DNA from: an uncultured Eubacteriales bacterium
GTDB lineage: Bacteria; Bacillota; Clostridia; Oscillospirales; Oscillospiraceae
DNA length: 64,000 bases
Direction: 5' to 3'
Assembly: GCA_900545815.1 (NCBI GenBank)
Contig: URAM01000001.1
Location: 62,001-126,000 of the forward strand
In this document: piece after piece, positions 32,011-40,545 of the stretch
Position numbering within the stretch: the stretch's first letter is position 1
Layout: every line of letters starts with the position of its first letter
The notes under the pieces: model-generated
Database searches by the model: none
Told to the model about the DNA's origin: nothing
What the model saw: the letters and a program-made list of their open reading frames with translations, nothing else
Made by a program: the position numbers and the translations under genes

Positions 32011-33723
32011 ATGCTGTTACTGCTTCACATTGAAAATATCGCGGTCATCCAGTCTGCGGACATCCAGTTCGATGGCGGCTTCAACGTCCTCACCGGCGAG
32101 ACTGGCGCAGGCAAATCCATCGTGGTGGACGCCCTGAACGCTGTCCTAGGGGGGCGCACCTCTCGTGACCTGATCCGCACCGGCGCCAAATCCGCCCTGG
32201 TCAGCGCCCAGTTCATCGACCTGCCTCAGCTGGATTGGTTCCAGGAACAGGGCATCGCGCCGGACGCCGAGGGCGTCCTGCTGCTCCAGCGGGAGCTGCG
32301 GGCGGACGGGAAGAACACCTGCCGTTTGAACGGCCGTCCTGTGTCCCTGGCACAGCTGCGGGAGCTGGGACGGCAGCTGCTGGACATCCACGGCCAGCAT
32401 GACGGGCAGCGGCTGTTGGATCCGACCTGTCACTTGGAATACCTGGACAGCTTCGGCCAGTGCAGTCCGCTGCTGGCGGACTATCAGACCGCCTACCACA
32501 AGCTCACCAGCTTGAAAAAACAGATGGACAGCCTGAAAATGGACGAGGCGGAAAAGGCACGGCGGGTGGACAATCTGACCTACCAGATCGCTGAATTGGA
32601 GCGCGCCGACCTGCGTCCCGGCGAGGACGAGGCGCTGGCGGAGCGGAAGAAACTCTTGCGCTCTGCCGGAAAGATCATGGGCGCGGTGGACAGTGCCTGC
32701 TACGCCCTGTTCGGCAGCGACGAGACCCAGGGGGCGCTGGATCTGGTGGAGGAAGCCGCCGATGCCATGCGTCAGGCGGGACGCTACAGCGATGCCTTTG
32801 GCGAGCTGGCGGAGAAGCTGGAGAGCCTGCGCTATGACCTGGACGATGCTGCCGAGTGCGTGCGGGATAAGAGGGAGGAGATGGAGTTTTCTCCCTCCGA
32901 ATTAGACCAGCTGGAGAGCCGGCTGGACATCATCTACCGGCTGCAAAAGAAGTACGGCAGCACAGTAGAGGAGATGCTCCAATATTTGGAGCGGTGTCGG
33001 GCGGAGTTGGAGACCATCCAGAGCGCCGCCGATACCTTGGAAAAATTGGAACAGAAGCTGCAAGCTGCCCAGTCGGAAGCGGCTCAGGCGGCGGCCAAAC
33101 TGACCGCCCTGCGCAAGAAACAGGCGGGGCGGCTCCAACAGCGCATCCAGAAGGAATTGGCGGATTTGGATATGCCAAAAGTGCGCTTTGAGGTGGCATT
33201 TGCGGAAAAAGCCTGTACCTTTGGTATGGATGAAACTGGTGCGGACGAAGTGCAGTTCCTCATGTCTGCCAATGTAGGGGAGGACTTGAAGCCCATCCAG
33301 AAGATCGCCTCCGGCGGTGAGCTGGCTCGCATCATGCTGGCACTGAAAAATGTGCTGGCGGAGAACGAGACAGTGACCACTTTGGTCTTTGACGAGGTGG
33401 ACACTGGCGTATCCGGTCGGGCGGCGCAGAAGGTTGCCCGAAAAATGGCGGACGTGGGGCAGCACAAGCAGGTGCTCTGCGTCACCCATCTGCCCCAGAT
33501 CGCCGCCATGGCGGACGTCCACTTCTCGGTGGAAAAAGGGGAGCGGGACGGCCGCACCTACACCCAGGTGGAGCGCCTGTCCCAGCAGCGGCGGAAGGAG
33601 GAGCTGGCACGTCTCACTGGCGGGGCGGTCATCTCGGACGCCATCCTGAAAAGCGCCGGCGAATTGCTGACGGAAGCGGAAAGCTACAAACAAAATCGAA
33701 AAAAACAGCAAGAATCCAGTTGA
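32011..33723 (+). CDS. recN: DNA repair protein RecN
   Basis: An SMC-like ATPase acting at double-strand breaks. The 570 residues have Walker A GETGAGKS at about 30-37, a long charged coiled coil (about 150-370), the signature IASGGELARIMLALK and Walker B TLVFDEVDTGVSGR. The ATG at 32011 has only a weak AAAGAG-like site. The stop codon overlaps the -35 box of the tyrS promoter, so the two units are packed together. It is the last gene of the operon starting at nusB. Confidence 0.96.
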   Translation: MLLLLHIENIAVIQSADIQFDGGFNVLTGETGAGKSIVVDALNAVLGGRTSRDLIRTGAKSALVSAQFIDLPQLDWFQEQGIAPDAEGVLLLQRELRADGKNTCRLNGRPVSLAQLRELGRQLLDIHGQHDGQRLLDPTCHLEYLDSFGQCSPLLADYQTAYHKLTSLKKQMDSLKMDEAEKARRVDNLTYQIAELERADLRPGEDEALAERKKLLRSAGKIMGAVDSACYALFGSDETQGALDLVEEAADAMRQAGRYSDAFGELAEKLESLRYDLDDAAECVRDKREEMEFSPSELDQLESRLDIIYRLQKKYGSTVEEMLQYLERCRAELETIQSAADTLEKLEQKLQAAQSEAAQAAAKLTALRKKQAGRLQQRIQKELADLDMPKVRFEVAFAEKACTFGMDETGADEVQFLMSANVGEDLKPIQKIASGGELARIMLALKNVLAENETVTTLVFDEVDTGVSGRAAQKVARKMADVGQHKQVLCVTHLPQIAAMADVHFSVEKGERDGRTYTQVERLSQQRRKEELARLTGGAVISDAILKSAGELLTEAESYKQNRKKQQESS

Positions 33724-33748
33724 CAAACTGGGAAAACTGGGTTAGAAT
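33720..33748 (+). promoter_or_regulatory. Sigma-A promoter of the tyrS T-box leader
   Basis: TTGACA (33720-33725) overlaps the recN stop, then a 17-base spacer and TAGAAT (33743-33748). Confidence 0.85.
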
Positions 33749-33754
33749 AAGCCG

Positions 33755-34045
33755 CAAGTAAGCGTTGAAGAGGAAGAGTAGCGATGTGTGTGAGCCGCAG
33801 AGAGCTTCCGGTCGGTGCAAGGAAGTGTGAGCGCCTCGTGAATACCCCTCGGAGCTGCTGTCCCAACGGCGGAGGAACGAGATGTGTCCGCCCAGTAGGC
33901 ACAGTCGGGTTGCGACCGTTATTTCGCCGGAGTTTCTGACTCCCTGAGGTTCGCTCTGCGAGGAGCCGACGCATCAGAGGTGGTACCGTGCAAAATGGTT
34001 CGATTTTTGCGCCCTCTGTCCCCATGTGGACGGAGGGCGTTTTTT
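33755..34045 (+). promoter_or_regulatory. Tyrosyl T-box riboswitch
   Basis: All T-box landmarks can be read: the stem-I distal motif AGAGAGCTTCCGGTCGGTG, then GAATACCCCTCGGAGCTGC holding the specifier codon TAC (tyrosine) at 33843-33845, and the antiterminator bulge AGAGGTGGTACCGTG at 33976-33990. It ends in a terminator stem. Uncharged tRNA-Tyr would pair with the specifier and with the GGTG bulge, favouring readthrough into tyrS. The downstream gene matches the specifier. Confidence 0.95.
34009..34045 (+). terminator. Conditional terminator of the T-box leader
   Basis: GCGCCCTCTGTCC (34009-34021) pairs with GGACGGAGGGCG (34028-34039), followed by TTTTTT. It competes with the antiterminator that includes GGTGG. 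Confidence 0.93.
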
Positions 34046-34091
34046 GGTGTCGTCCTCCGGCCGAACAAGTAATCAAAGGAGAGAAAAAACG

Positions 34092-35321
34092 ATGACACTG
34101 TATGATGAATTGATCGCCCGCGGCCTGATCGCCCAGGTCACCGATGAGGAAAAGGTAAAGGAACTGATCAACAGCGGCAAGGCTACCTTCTATATTGGCT
34201 TCGACCCCACCGCTGATTCCCTCCATGTGGGTCACTTCATGGCACTCTGCCTGATGCGCCGCCTCCAGTCCAACGGCAACAAGCCCATCGCCTTGCTGGG
34301 CGGCGGCACCGCCCTCATCGGTGACCCTTCCGGCAAGACTGATATGCGCAAGATGCTGACGGCGGAGGACATCAACCACAACGCCGAGTGCTTCAAGAAG
34401 CAGATGTCCCGCTTCATCGACTTCTCCGACGGCAAAGCCCTGATGGTCAACAACGCCGACTGGCTGCTGGGATTGAACTATGTGGAGCTGCTGCGGGAAG
34501 TGGGTGCTTGCTTCTCCGTGAACAATATGCTGCGGGCGGAATGTTATAAGCAGCGGATGGAGAAGGGGCTGACCTTCCTGGAATTCAACTACATGATCAT
34601 GCAGAGCTATGACTTCTACCACCTGTACCAGGAGTACGGCTGCAACTTCCAGTTCGGCGGCGACGACCAGTGGTCTAATATGCTGGGCGGTCGGGAGCTT
34701 ATCCGCCGGAAGCTGGGCAAGGACGATGCAGAAGCCATGACCATCACCCTGCTGCTCAACAGCGAGGGCAAGAAGATGGGCAAGACCGTATCCGGCGCCG
34801 TGTGGCTGGATCCGGAAAAGACCAGCCCCTACGAGTTCTACCAGTACTGGCGGAACGTAGAGGATGCAGACGTGATCAAGTGCATCAAGATGCTCACCGA
34901 TGTGCCCCTGGATCAGATCGCGGAAATGGAGACTTGGAAGGACGCTAAGCTCAACGAGGCCAAGGCCATCCTGGCTTACGAGCTGACCAAGCTGGTTCAC
35001 GGGGAAGCGGAAGCGGAAAAGGCACAGCAGACCTCTCAAAGCCTGTTCTCCACCGGCAGCGACCTGACCAATATGCCCACCACCGAGCTGACCGCAGACC
35101 AGTTCGCAGATGGACAGATCACCATCGTCAAGCTGCTGACCTGCGCTGGTCTTGCCACCTCCAACAAGGAGGCCAAGACCCTTATCAAGCAGGGCGGCGT
35201 CCAGGTCAATGGCGAAAAGGTGGAGGAATTCACCGACAGCTATGGCGCTGACGCCTTCGAGGGCGATGGCCTCATTGTCAAGAAGGGCAAGAAGGTTTAC
35301 CGTCGTTTCGTAAAGGCATAA
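34092..35321 (+). CDS. tyrS: Tyrosyl-tRNA synthetase
   Basis: A class I synthetase of 409 residues. The HIGH-type motif is HVGH at about 45-48, the tyrosine pocket includes NFQFGGDDQWSNM, the KMSKS-type loop reads KKMGKT, and a C-terminal S4 domain (about 345-409) includes TSNKEAKTLIKQGGVQVNG. The ATG at 34092 follows AAAGGAG. Expression is controlled by the tyrosine T-box. It is monocistronic, with a strong terminator after it. Confidence 0.97.
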   Translation: MTLYDELIARGLIAQVTDEEKVKELINSGKATFYIGFDPTADSLHVGHFMALCLMRRLQSNGNKPIALLGGGTALIGDPSGKTDMRKMLTAEDINHNAECFKKQMSRFIDFSDGKALMVNNADWLLGLNYVELLREVGACFSVNNMLRAECYKQRMEKGLTFLEFNYMIMQSYDFYHLYQEYGCNFQFGGDDQWSNMLGGRELIRRKLGKDDAEAMTITLLLNSEGKKMGKTVSGAVWLDPEKTSPYEFYQYWRNVEDADVIKCIKMLTDVPLDQIAEMETWKDAKLNEAKAILAYELTKLVHGEAEAEKAQQTSQSLFSTGSDLTNMPTTELTADQFADGQITIVKLLTCAGLATSNKEAKTLIKQGGVQVNGEKVEEFTDSYGADAFEGDGLIVKKGKKVYRRFVKA

Positions 35322-35338
35322 TCAAACACCAACCCCAA

Positions 35339-35374
35339 ACCCACGCTATTTTCGTGATAGCGTGGGCTTTTTTG
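35339..35374 (+). terminator. Terminator of tyrS
   Basis: CCCACGCTAT (35340-35349) pairs with ATAGCGTGGG (35357-35366), then CTTTTTTG. Confidence 0.93.
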
Positions 35375-35385
35375 TCTGTTTGCAG

Positions 35386-35415
35386 TTGTCTTTTCTGGTC
35401 TGGCTCTGGTATAAT
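35386..35415 (+). promoter_or_regulatory. Promoter of the site-2 protease/scpAB operon
   Basis: TTGTCT (35386-35391), an 18-base spacer and a perfect TATAAT (35410-35415). Confidence 0.7.
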
Positions 35416-35447
35416 AAAATGAAATACCTTCTGATTGGAGTCAGAAA

Positions 35448-36137
35448 ATGAATACAATTTCCACCTTTTTAGAACATTTCGACCTGACGCAGCTCATCTC
35501 CCTGCTCATCCAGGCCATCGCCGCACTCCTGTGCATCAGCTTCCACGAGATGGGGCACGGCTTTGCCGCCTGGTGCCTGGGGGACGAGACGGCCAAGCGG
35601 CAGGGGCGGGTGTCCATGAATCCCCTGCACCACATTGACCCGCTGGGTTTGATTTTGCTGATCACCGCCGGATTCGGCTGGGCAAAGCCGGTGCCGGTGG
35701 ATATGCGCCACTTCCGCCATCCCAAATCCGGTATGGCGATCACCGCCCTGGCCGGCCCTTTGAGCAACTTCCTCATGGGCTGGGCGGCACTGGGGGGCGC
35801 CAGCCTGCTCTATCACTTCGCCCTGAAACAGATCGTCACCGTCCAGCTCTATGCCCACCTCTTTGCGCTGCTCATCCAGATTGCAGTACTCAGCGTGGGC
35901 TTGGGGATGTTCAACCTCATCCCGTTCCCGCCCCTGGACGGCTCCAAGATTTTGTTCTCCCTGCTGCCCGACCGCATTTACTATTTCATCCTCCGCTACG
36001 AGCGCTACCTGATGGCTGCCCTCTTTGTGCTGGTCTTTTTTGGCCTGCTGGATACGCCCCTGGCGGTGCTGCGGGACTGGGGGCTGCGGAGCCTGTGCCA
36101 GCTGACCCGATTCCCAGCGGACTTCTTCGGACTGTAA
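35448..36137 (+). CDS. Site-2 protease family (M50) membrane metalloprotease
   Basis: The 229 residues have the zinc motif HEMGH at about 33-37 inside the first membrane helix, and the third ligand region NLIPFPPLDGSKIL at about 155. This is the standard M50 pattern for intramembrane proteolysis. Four to five hydrophobic segments are present and no PDZ domain, so it belongs to the small bacterial subgroup. The substrate is unknown. It starts the operon with scpA immediately after the stop, an arrangement often seen in Firmicutes. Confidence 0.93.
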   Translation: MNTISTFLEHFDLTQLISLLIQAIAALLCISFHEMGHGFAAWCLGDETAKRQGRVSMNPLHHIDPLGLILLITAGFGWAKPVPVDMRHFRHPKSGMAITALAGPLSNFLMGWAALGGASLLYHFALKQIVTVQLYAHLFALLIQIAVLSVGLGMFNLIPFPPLDGSKILFSLLPDRIYYFILRYERYLMAALFVLVFFGLLDTPLAVLRDWGLRSLCQLTRFPADFFGL

Positions 36138-36923
36138 ATGGCGTTGGATGTACCTGTTTACCACCTGGACGGGGTGGTGCAGAACCGGTCGGAACGGGAG
36201 AGCTTTGACGGGCCGCTGGATTTGATTTTACTATTGCTGAGCAAGAACAAGATGGAGATCGCCGACATCCAGATCGCCCTCATCCTAGACCAATACCTGG
36301 CCTGGATGAACCAGCGGCAGACGCTGGATTTGGAGGTAGCCAGCGAATTCGTGGCCATGGCCGCCCATCTGGTATACATTAAAACTAGAATGCTCCTATC
36401 CCTCCAAGATGAGGAAGTGACCAGTGAGGTGGAGGCGCTCATCGCCTCTCTGGAAGCCCGCCAGCGGAGCGCATCCTACAGCAAGATACAGGCGGTGCTG
36501 CCTACCTTGCAGCATCGGTATGCAGTGGGCAAGGACTATTTGCCCAAGCCGCCGGAACCTCTCCTGCCAGCCGCCGAGTACACCTATCAGCACTTGCCCA
36601 CGGACTTGCCCCAGGCGCTGAACAAGCTGCTCCTGAAGCGGAGCGCCGAGACGCTGCCGCCTCTGTCCGCCCAGCTGGAGGGCATCGTGGCACGGGAACC
36701 GTATCCGGTGGAGGAGAAGGCGTCGGAGATCTTGCGCAGCCTGACCCGCTCCGGCACCACTGTTTTTTCCGATCTGTTTCGGGACAGCCAGAGCCGTTCC
36801 GAGGTGGTGGCCACCTTTCTGGCGGTGCTGGAGCTGTGCCGAGGGCGGAAGATCGTGGTCACCGGCCAGGGAGCGGACTGCATGGTGACCTGGGCGGACG
36901 AGGAGGAGGAGGGAGCTGGATGA
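36138..36923 (+). CDS. scpA: Segregation and condensation protein A
   Basis: The kleisin subunit of bacterial condensin. The 261 residues include the N-terminal FDGPLDLILLLLSKNKMEI, the central helical YLAWMNQRQTLDLEVASEFV, and a C-terminal winged helix that contacts the SMC head. The ATG follows the M50 stop directly, and the end overlaps scpB (ATGA), so the pair is made together. SMC is not in the window. Confidence 0.95.
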   Translation: MALDVPVYHLDGVVQNRSERESFDGPLDLILLLLSKNKMEIADIQIALILDQYLAWMNQRQTLDLEVASEFVAMAAHLVYIKTRMLLSLQDEEVTSEVEALIASLEARQRSASYSKIQAVLPTLQHRYAVGKDYLPKPPEPLLPAAEYTYQHLPTDLPQALNKLLLKRSAETLPPLSAQLEGIVAREPYPVEEKASEILRSLTRSGTTVFSDLFRDSQSRSEVVATFLAVLELCRGRKIVVTGQGADCMVTWADEEEEGAG

Positions 36924-37504
36924 CTATGGAATTTCAGGACATAAAATCAACCATCGAGGGCATTCTATTCGCATCCGGCGAACCAGTGCCGTTGGCACGG
37001 CTGTGTCAGGTGCTGGAGCAGGACAAGAACACGGTGGAGGGCATTCTCCACGCCCTGGCGGACGAGTACGCTTTCCAGCGACGGGGGATGCGTATCCTCC
37101 AGCTGGGCGACCGGTATCAGATGTGCTCTGCGCCGGAGTATGCCGACCTCATCCGGCAGGCGTTAGACCTGCGTAAGCCGCCTCAGCTCAGTCTGGCGGC
37201 GTTGGAATCTCTGGCCATCATTGCCTACTTCCAGCCTGCCACCAAAGGGGTGGTGGAGCAGATTCGAGGGGTGGATTCCTCCTACACCGTGAATCTGCTG
37301 GTGGAACGAGGACTTATCCAAGAAGCAGGACGGCTCAATGCGCCGGGACGACCGGTGCTGTTCCGGACGACCGACCATTTTTTGCGCTGCTTTGGGTTAA
37401 AGACCTTGGACGACCTGCCGCCCCTGCCGGAACGGGAAGGGGAACGTGCCTTGGCTCAGGAACTGGAGGACGCCTTAAAACGGCGAGAGCAGGAGGAGGG
37501 GTGA
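36920..37504 (+). CDS. scpB: Segregation and condensation protein B
   Basis: The 194 residues hold two winged-helix domains: IKSTIEGILFASGEPVPLAR at the start and ALESLAIIAYFQPATKGVVE with IRGVDSSYTVNLLVERGLI in the second. It dimerises and binds ScpA. The ATG at 36920 overlaps the scpA stop; GGAGGGAG upstream supports this start over longer in-frame choices. Confidence 0.95.
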   Translation: MTMEFQDIKSTIEGILFASGEPVPLARLCQVLEQDKNTVEGILHALADEYAFQRRGMRILQLGDRYQMCSAPEYADLIRQALDLRKPPQLSLAALESLAIIAYFQPATKGVVEQIRGVDSSYTVNLLVERGLIQEAGRLNAPGRPVLFRTTDHFLRCFGLKTLDDLPPLPEREGERALAQELEDALKRREQEEG

Positions 37505-37505
37505 T

Positions 37506-38165
37506 GTGCGCATACTAGGAATCCTATTGCTGGCGCTTGCGGCGCTGCTGACCCTCTTGCTGTTTTGTCGGGTGGGGGTCATCGCTGCCTATTCTGCCGA
37601 TGGGCTGACCGTGCGGGCACGGCTGGGATGGTTCAAGCTGACCATCGTGCCCATGCCCAAGCGGAAACCTAAGGAAAAGCGGACAAAAGCGGCGAAAAAG
37701 AAGCCAAAAACCGAGAAAAAACCGCCCAAACCGGCGGAAAGCCACCCTAACAGCTTGCAGACTATCCTAAAAGGCGGCTCCATCTCCCAGCTCAAGGAGC
37801 TGCTGGAGCTGGCTTGGTCGGCGGCGGGGGATATGATCCGCCATCTGCGGGTAGAATATCTCCGACTGCACTACACCTTCGCCGGTCAGCCCGACCCGGC
37901 CAAGGCGGCATTGCGCTGCGGCAAGGCCAACATCAGCGGAGGCATCATTTGCCACCTGCTGGAACAACATTTGAACATTCTGCGGCGAGAGGTCACAGCG
38001 GAGGTGGATTTCTGTTCGGAACAGTCCACTGTCTACGCCGCCGGCTCCTGCTCCATCCGAGTAGGGGCGGCGCTGCTGGTGACCCTGCGGCTGCTGCGAA
38101 GCTATCTGCAATGGAAAAAACGGCAGGGCAAACCCCCTGCCCAGGAGGAAAAGACATATGGATAA
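37506..38165 (+). CDS. DUF2953 domain protein, membrane-anchored
   Basis: The 219 residues start with a membrane segment (about 2-25, ILGILLLALAALLTLLLFC) and continue with a lysine/proline-rich linker (about 50-80) and the DUF2953 domain (SAAGDMIRHLRVEYLRLHYT and a C-terminal VGAALLVTLRLL). The family is found mainly in endospore formers, usually next to ytfJ as here, and its function is not known. Start GTG 37506 follows AGGAGGGGTGAT. The end overlaps ytfJ by 8 bases. Confidence 0.85.
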   Translation: MRILGILLLALAALLTLLLFCRVGVIAAYSADGLTVRARLGWFKLTIVPMPKRKPKEKRTKAAKKKPKTEKKPPKPAESHPNSLQTILKGGSISQLKELLELAWSAAGDMIRHLRVEYLRLHYTFAGQPDPAKAALRCGKANISGGIICHLLEQHLNILRREVTAEVDFCSEQSTVYAAGSCSIRVGAALLVTLRLLRSYLQWKKRQGKPPAQEEKTYG

Positions 38166-38604
38166 CAAGACACATCCGGTAGGAGAAGTGGTGCAGCTGA
38201 CCATGGAGAAGCTGCGGGAGATGGTAGACGTGAACACGGTGGTGGGCGATCCCATCCACACCCCGGAAGGGGTGACGGTCATCCCCGTCTCCAAGGTGAG
38301 CATCGGCCTGGTTTCCGGCGGCAGCGACTTTACCACCAAGAACCAGCCCGCCGGCAGCAATGCCTACGGCGGCGCCAGCAGCGCCGGCGTGAATATCCAG
38401 CCCCAGGCATTCTTGGTCATCAACGGCGATAACGTGCGCCTGCTGCCGGTAGCGCCCACCGAGGCGGGCGCTCTGGATAAGGCCATCGACCTGCTGCCGG
38501 AGCTTTTGACCAAAGTTTCCCGCCTGTTGGATCAGCGGAAGGCGACAAAAGCGGAGAAAAAGGCGGCGAAAGCCGATACAGAGACAACGGAAGGAGAAGC
38601 ATGA
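38158..38604 (+). CDS. ytfJ: GerW/YtfJ family sporulation protein
   Basis: The 148 residues contain VGEVVQLTMEKLREMVDVNT, VVGDPIHTPEGVTVIPVSKV and a glycine-rich GGASSAGVNIQPQAFLVI, typical of YtfJ. GerW in Streptomyces and YtfJ in Bacillus are linked to spore germination or maturation. The tail is lysine/glutamate-rich. It overlaps the DUF2953 gene upstream and the carboxypeptidase gene downstream (ATGA). Confidence 0.93.
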   Translation: MDNKTHPVGEVVQLTMEKLREMVDVNTVVGDPIHTPEGVTVIPVSKVSIGLVSGGSDFTTKNQPAGSNAYGGASSAGVNIQPQAFLVINGDNVRLLPVAPTEAGALDKAIDLLPELLTKVSRLLDQRKATKAEKKAAKADTETTEGEA

Positions 38605-39674
38605 GAAAGAAACCGATGAAACGCCTGCTGGCCATGGTGCTGGCGGTGGTGTGCGTGGTGGGGCTGACCTCCACCGCCTGGGCCATCGACCAGCCGCCGG
38701 TGAACTCCGCCACCTCGGCCTGCGTCATGGACGTGGACAGCGGACGCATCCTCTACAGCAAGAACGAGAACGCTGAGCGCTGCATCGCCAGCATCACCAA
38801 GATCATGACCGCCATCCTGGTCATCGAGAACAACACCGACTTCAATCAGGTCATCACCGCCTCCAAAACTGCTGCCGCCGAGGACGGCACGTCCCTGTAC
38901 CTGCTGGAGGGGGACAAGTTGACCCTGATGACCGGCCTGTACGGCACCATGCTCCGCAGCGGCAACGACGCTGCGGTAGCCATCGCGGAACACACCGCCG
39001 GAAGCGTGAAGAAATTTGTCAAGATGATGAATGCCAAGGCCAAGGAGCTGGGCATGACCCACTCCCACTTCAGCTGGCCCAACGGACTCATTGACGAGGA
39101 CAATTACTCCAGCGCCAAGGACATGGCCATCCTGTCCAGCTACGCCATGAAAAATAAGCTCTTTGCCAAGATCGTCAAGACCGGCTATATCGAGACCAAG
39201 GATGGGTACCAGATTGAGAACCACAACCGGATGCTCTCACGGGACAAGCGCTGCATCGGTGTCAAGACCGGCTTCACCACCCTGGCTGGCCGCACCCTGG
39301 TCACCTGCTTCAAAAACCCGGACAACGGCCAGCGCATCGTTATCGTCACCCTCAACAACTACGACCACTACAATGACCATGAGCGGCTGTGCAACTGGGT
39401 TTTTGACAACTTCCAGCAGACCACTCTGGTGAAGAAAAACAGCAAAGTGGCCACCGTGACCGATGACGGCAAGACGGCGGAGCTGGTGGCCAAACAGAAG
39501 GTCACTTGGCCGTCCAAGGACGGCGAGGCCTCTCGTATCACCAGCACCTTCTCCGTTCAGAGCAACCAGGGCGTGCCCATGGAAGAAGGGGACGTGGCAG
39601 GGGTGATGCGATTCTACCTGGACGGCAAGAAGATCGGCCAGACGAAGCTGCTCTACCACTATCCGGAATCGTGA
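38601..39674 (+). CDS. D-alanyl-D-alanine carboxypeptidase (DacF/DacB-type penicillin-binding protein)
   Basis: Trims peptidoglycan stem peptides. The 357 residues begin with a signal peptide (MKRLLAMVLAVVCVVGLTS, cleavage after TAWA), then the S11 active-site motifs SITK (S64, K67), SGN at about 120-122 and KTG near 217. The C-terminal domain (about 270-357) has no obvious amphipathic anchor at the very end, so membrane attachment is uncertain. The operon with ytfJ suggests a spore-cortex or late-growth role, an inference from context. Confidence 0.93.
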   Translation: MRKKPMKRLLAMVLAVVCVVGLTSTAWAIDQPPVNSATSACVMDVDSGRILYSKNENAERCIASITKIMTAILVIENNTDFNQVITASKTAAAEDGTSLYLLEGDKLTLMTGLYGTMLRSGNDAAVAIAEHTAGSVKKFVKMMNAKAKELGMTHSHFSWPNGLIDEDNYSSAKDMAILSSYAMKNKLFAKIVKTGYIETKDGYQIENHNRMLSRDKRCIGVKTGFTTLAGRTLVTCFKNPDNGQRIVIVTLNNYDHYNDHERLCNWVFDNFQQTTLVKKNSKVATVTDDGKTAELVAKQKVTWPSKDGEASRITSTFSVQSNQGVPMEEGDVAGVMRFYLDGKKIGQTKLLYHYPES

Positions 39675-39702
39675 GGGAACGGAAAAGAAGGGAGGGATGA
39701 CC

Positions 39703-40413
39703 GTGGAAGAACGAGTGCAGAAGATCTTGTCCGCCTACGGCGTCTGCTCCCGACGGGAGGCGGAGCGGCTGATGGCCGCTGGGGAAGTGCTGGTCAACGG
39801 CACCCCTGCCGCCCTGGGAGACAGGGCGGATCCGGAGCGGGATCGCATCACCGTCCGCGGCGTCCCCCTCCGTGCCAAAGCGCCGGAGCACTGCTATGTG
39901 ATGCTCCATAAACCTCGAGGTTATGTGACGACCCTTTCAGACGAAAAGGGGAGAGCCAACGTGGCGGAGCTGGTGGCGGACTGCGGCGTGCGGGTGTACC
40001 CAGTGGGACGGCTGGATTTGAATTCAGAGGGGCTGCTGCTCCTGACCAACGATGGGGCGCTGACCCAATCCTTGACCCACCCCAGCCACCAGATGGAAAA
40101 GGAATACCATGTGCGGGTCAATGGTGATGTGAAGGCGGCGGTGCCGTGCCTGCGTCAGGACATGACAGTAGATGGGACGTTCTTCCACGGCGCTCGGGTG
40201 CAGGTCTTGCAGGAGACTGATCGGGGCGGGGTGCTGTCCATGGTCATCTGCGAGGGGAAGAACCGGCAGATACGCCGGATGTGCGCCTATGCCGGCCTGA
40301 CCGTCCTGCGGCTGAAACGGGTACGGGAAGGGGCTGTCCGGCTGGGAAAGCTGCCGGTGGGGCAGTGGCGTTATCTGACTGGGAAGGAGATCTCTGCGCT
40401 GCGGGGAAAGTAG
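39703..40413 (+). CDS. rluB: 23S rRNA pseudouridine synthase RluB-type
   Basis: The 236 residues have an N-terminal S4 domain (VQKILSAYGVCSRREAERLM), the catalytic-aspartate motif GRLDLNSEGLLLLTNDG and the late motif EGKNRQIRRMCAYAGL. GTG 39703 is preferred to ATG 39697 because GGAGGG ends at 39696 and would abut the ATG but is six bases from the GTG. It modifies a uridine in the 23S rRNA peptidyl-transferase region in known members. It lies 28 bases after the carboxypeptidase gene. Confidence 0.92.
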   Translation: MEERVQKILSAYGVCSRREAERLMAAGEVLVNGTPAALGDRADPERDRITVRGVPLRAKAPEHCYVMLHKPRGYVTTLSDEKGRANVAELVADCGVRVYPVGRLDLNSEGLLLLTNDGALTQSLTHPSHQMEKEYHVRVNGDVKAAVPCLRQDMTVDGTFFHGARVQVLQETDRGGVLSMVICEGKNRQIRRMCAYAGLTVLRLKRVREGAVRLGKLPVGQWRYLTGKEISALRGK

Positions 40414-40431
40414 CTTGCAAAATTTTGCAAG
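40414..40431. promoter_or_regulatory. Perfect 18-bp palindrome upstream of the RpiR-family gene
   Basis: CTTGCAAAATTTTGCAAG, directly after the rluB stop and about 28 bases before the -35 box of the RpiR gene. Flanking GAAAG/CTTTC extends the symmetry with a gap. It may be an operator, or possibly a weak terminator for rluB. Confidence 0.5.
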
Positions 40432-40458
40432 GCTTTCCGGCGAAGTTGCATTTTTGTC

Positions 40459-40487
40459 TTGCATTTGCTCTGTTTTAATGCTATTAT
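40459..40487 (+). promoter_or_regulatory. Sigma-A promoter of the RpiR-family gene
   Basis: TTGCAT (40459-40464), a 17-base spacer and TATTAT (40482-40487). Confidence 0.7.
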
Positions 40488-40545
40488 CAAAGTATCTTCG
40501 GCAATGATTGCAAGTGATGAAGCCAAAAAATTAGGAGCATTGCAA

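Noticed and set aside
39697..39702. ATG 39697 as the rluB start
   Set aside because: GGAGGG directly abuts it, leaving no spacing, while GTG 39703 is six bases away.
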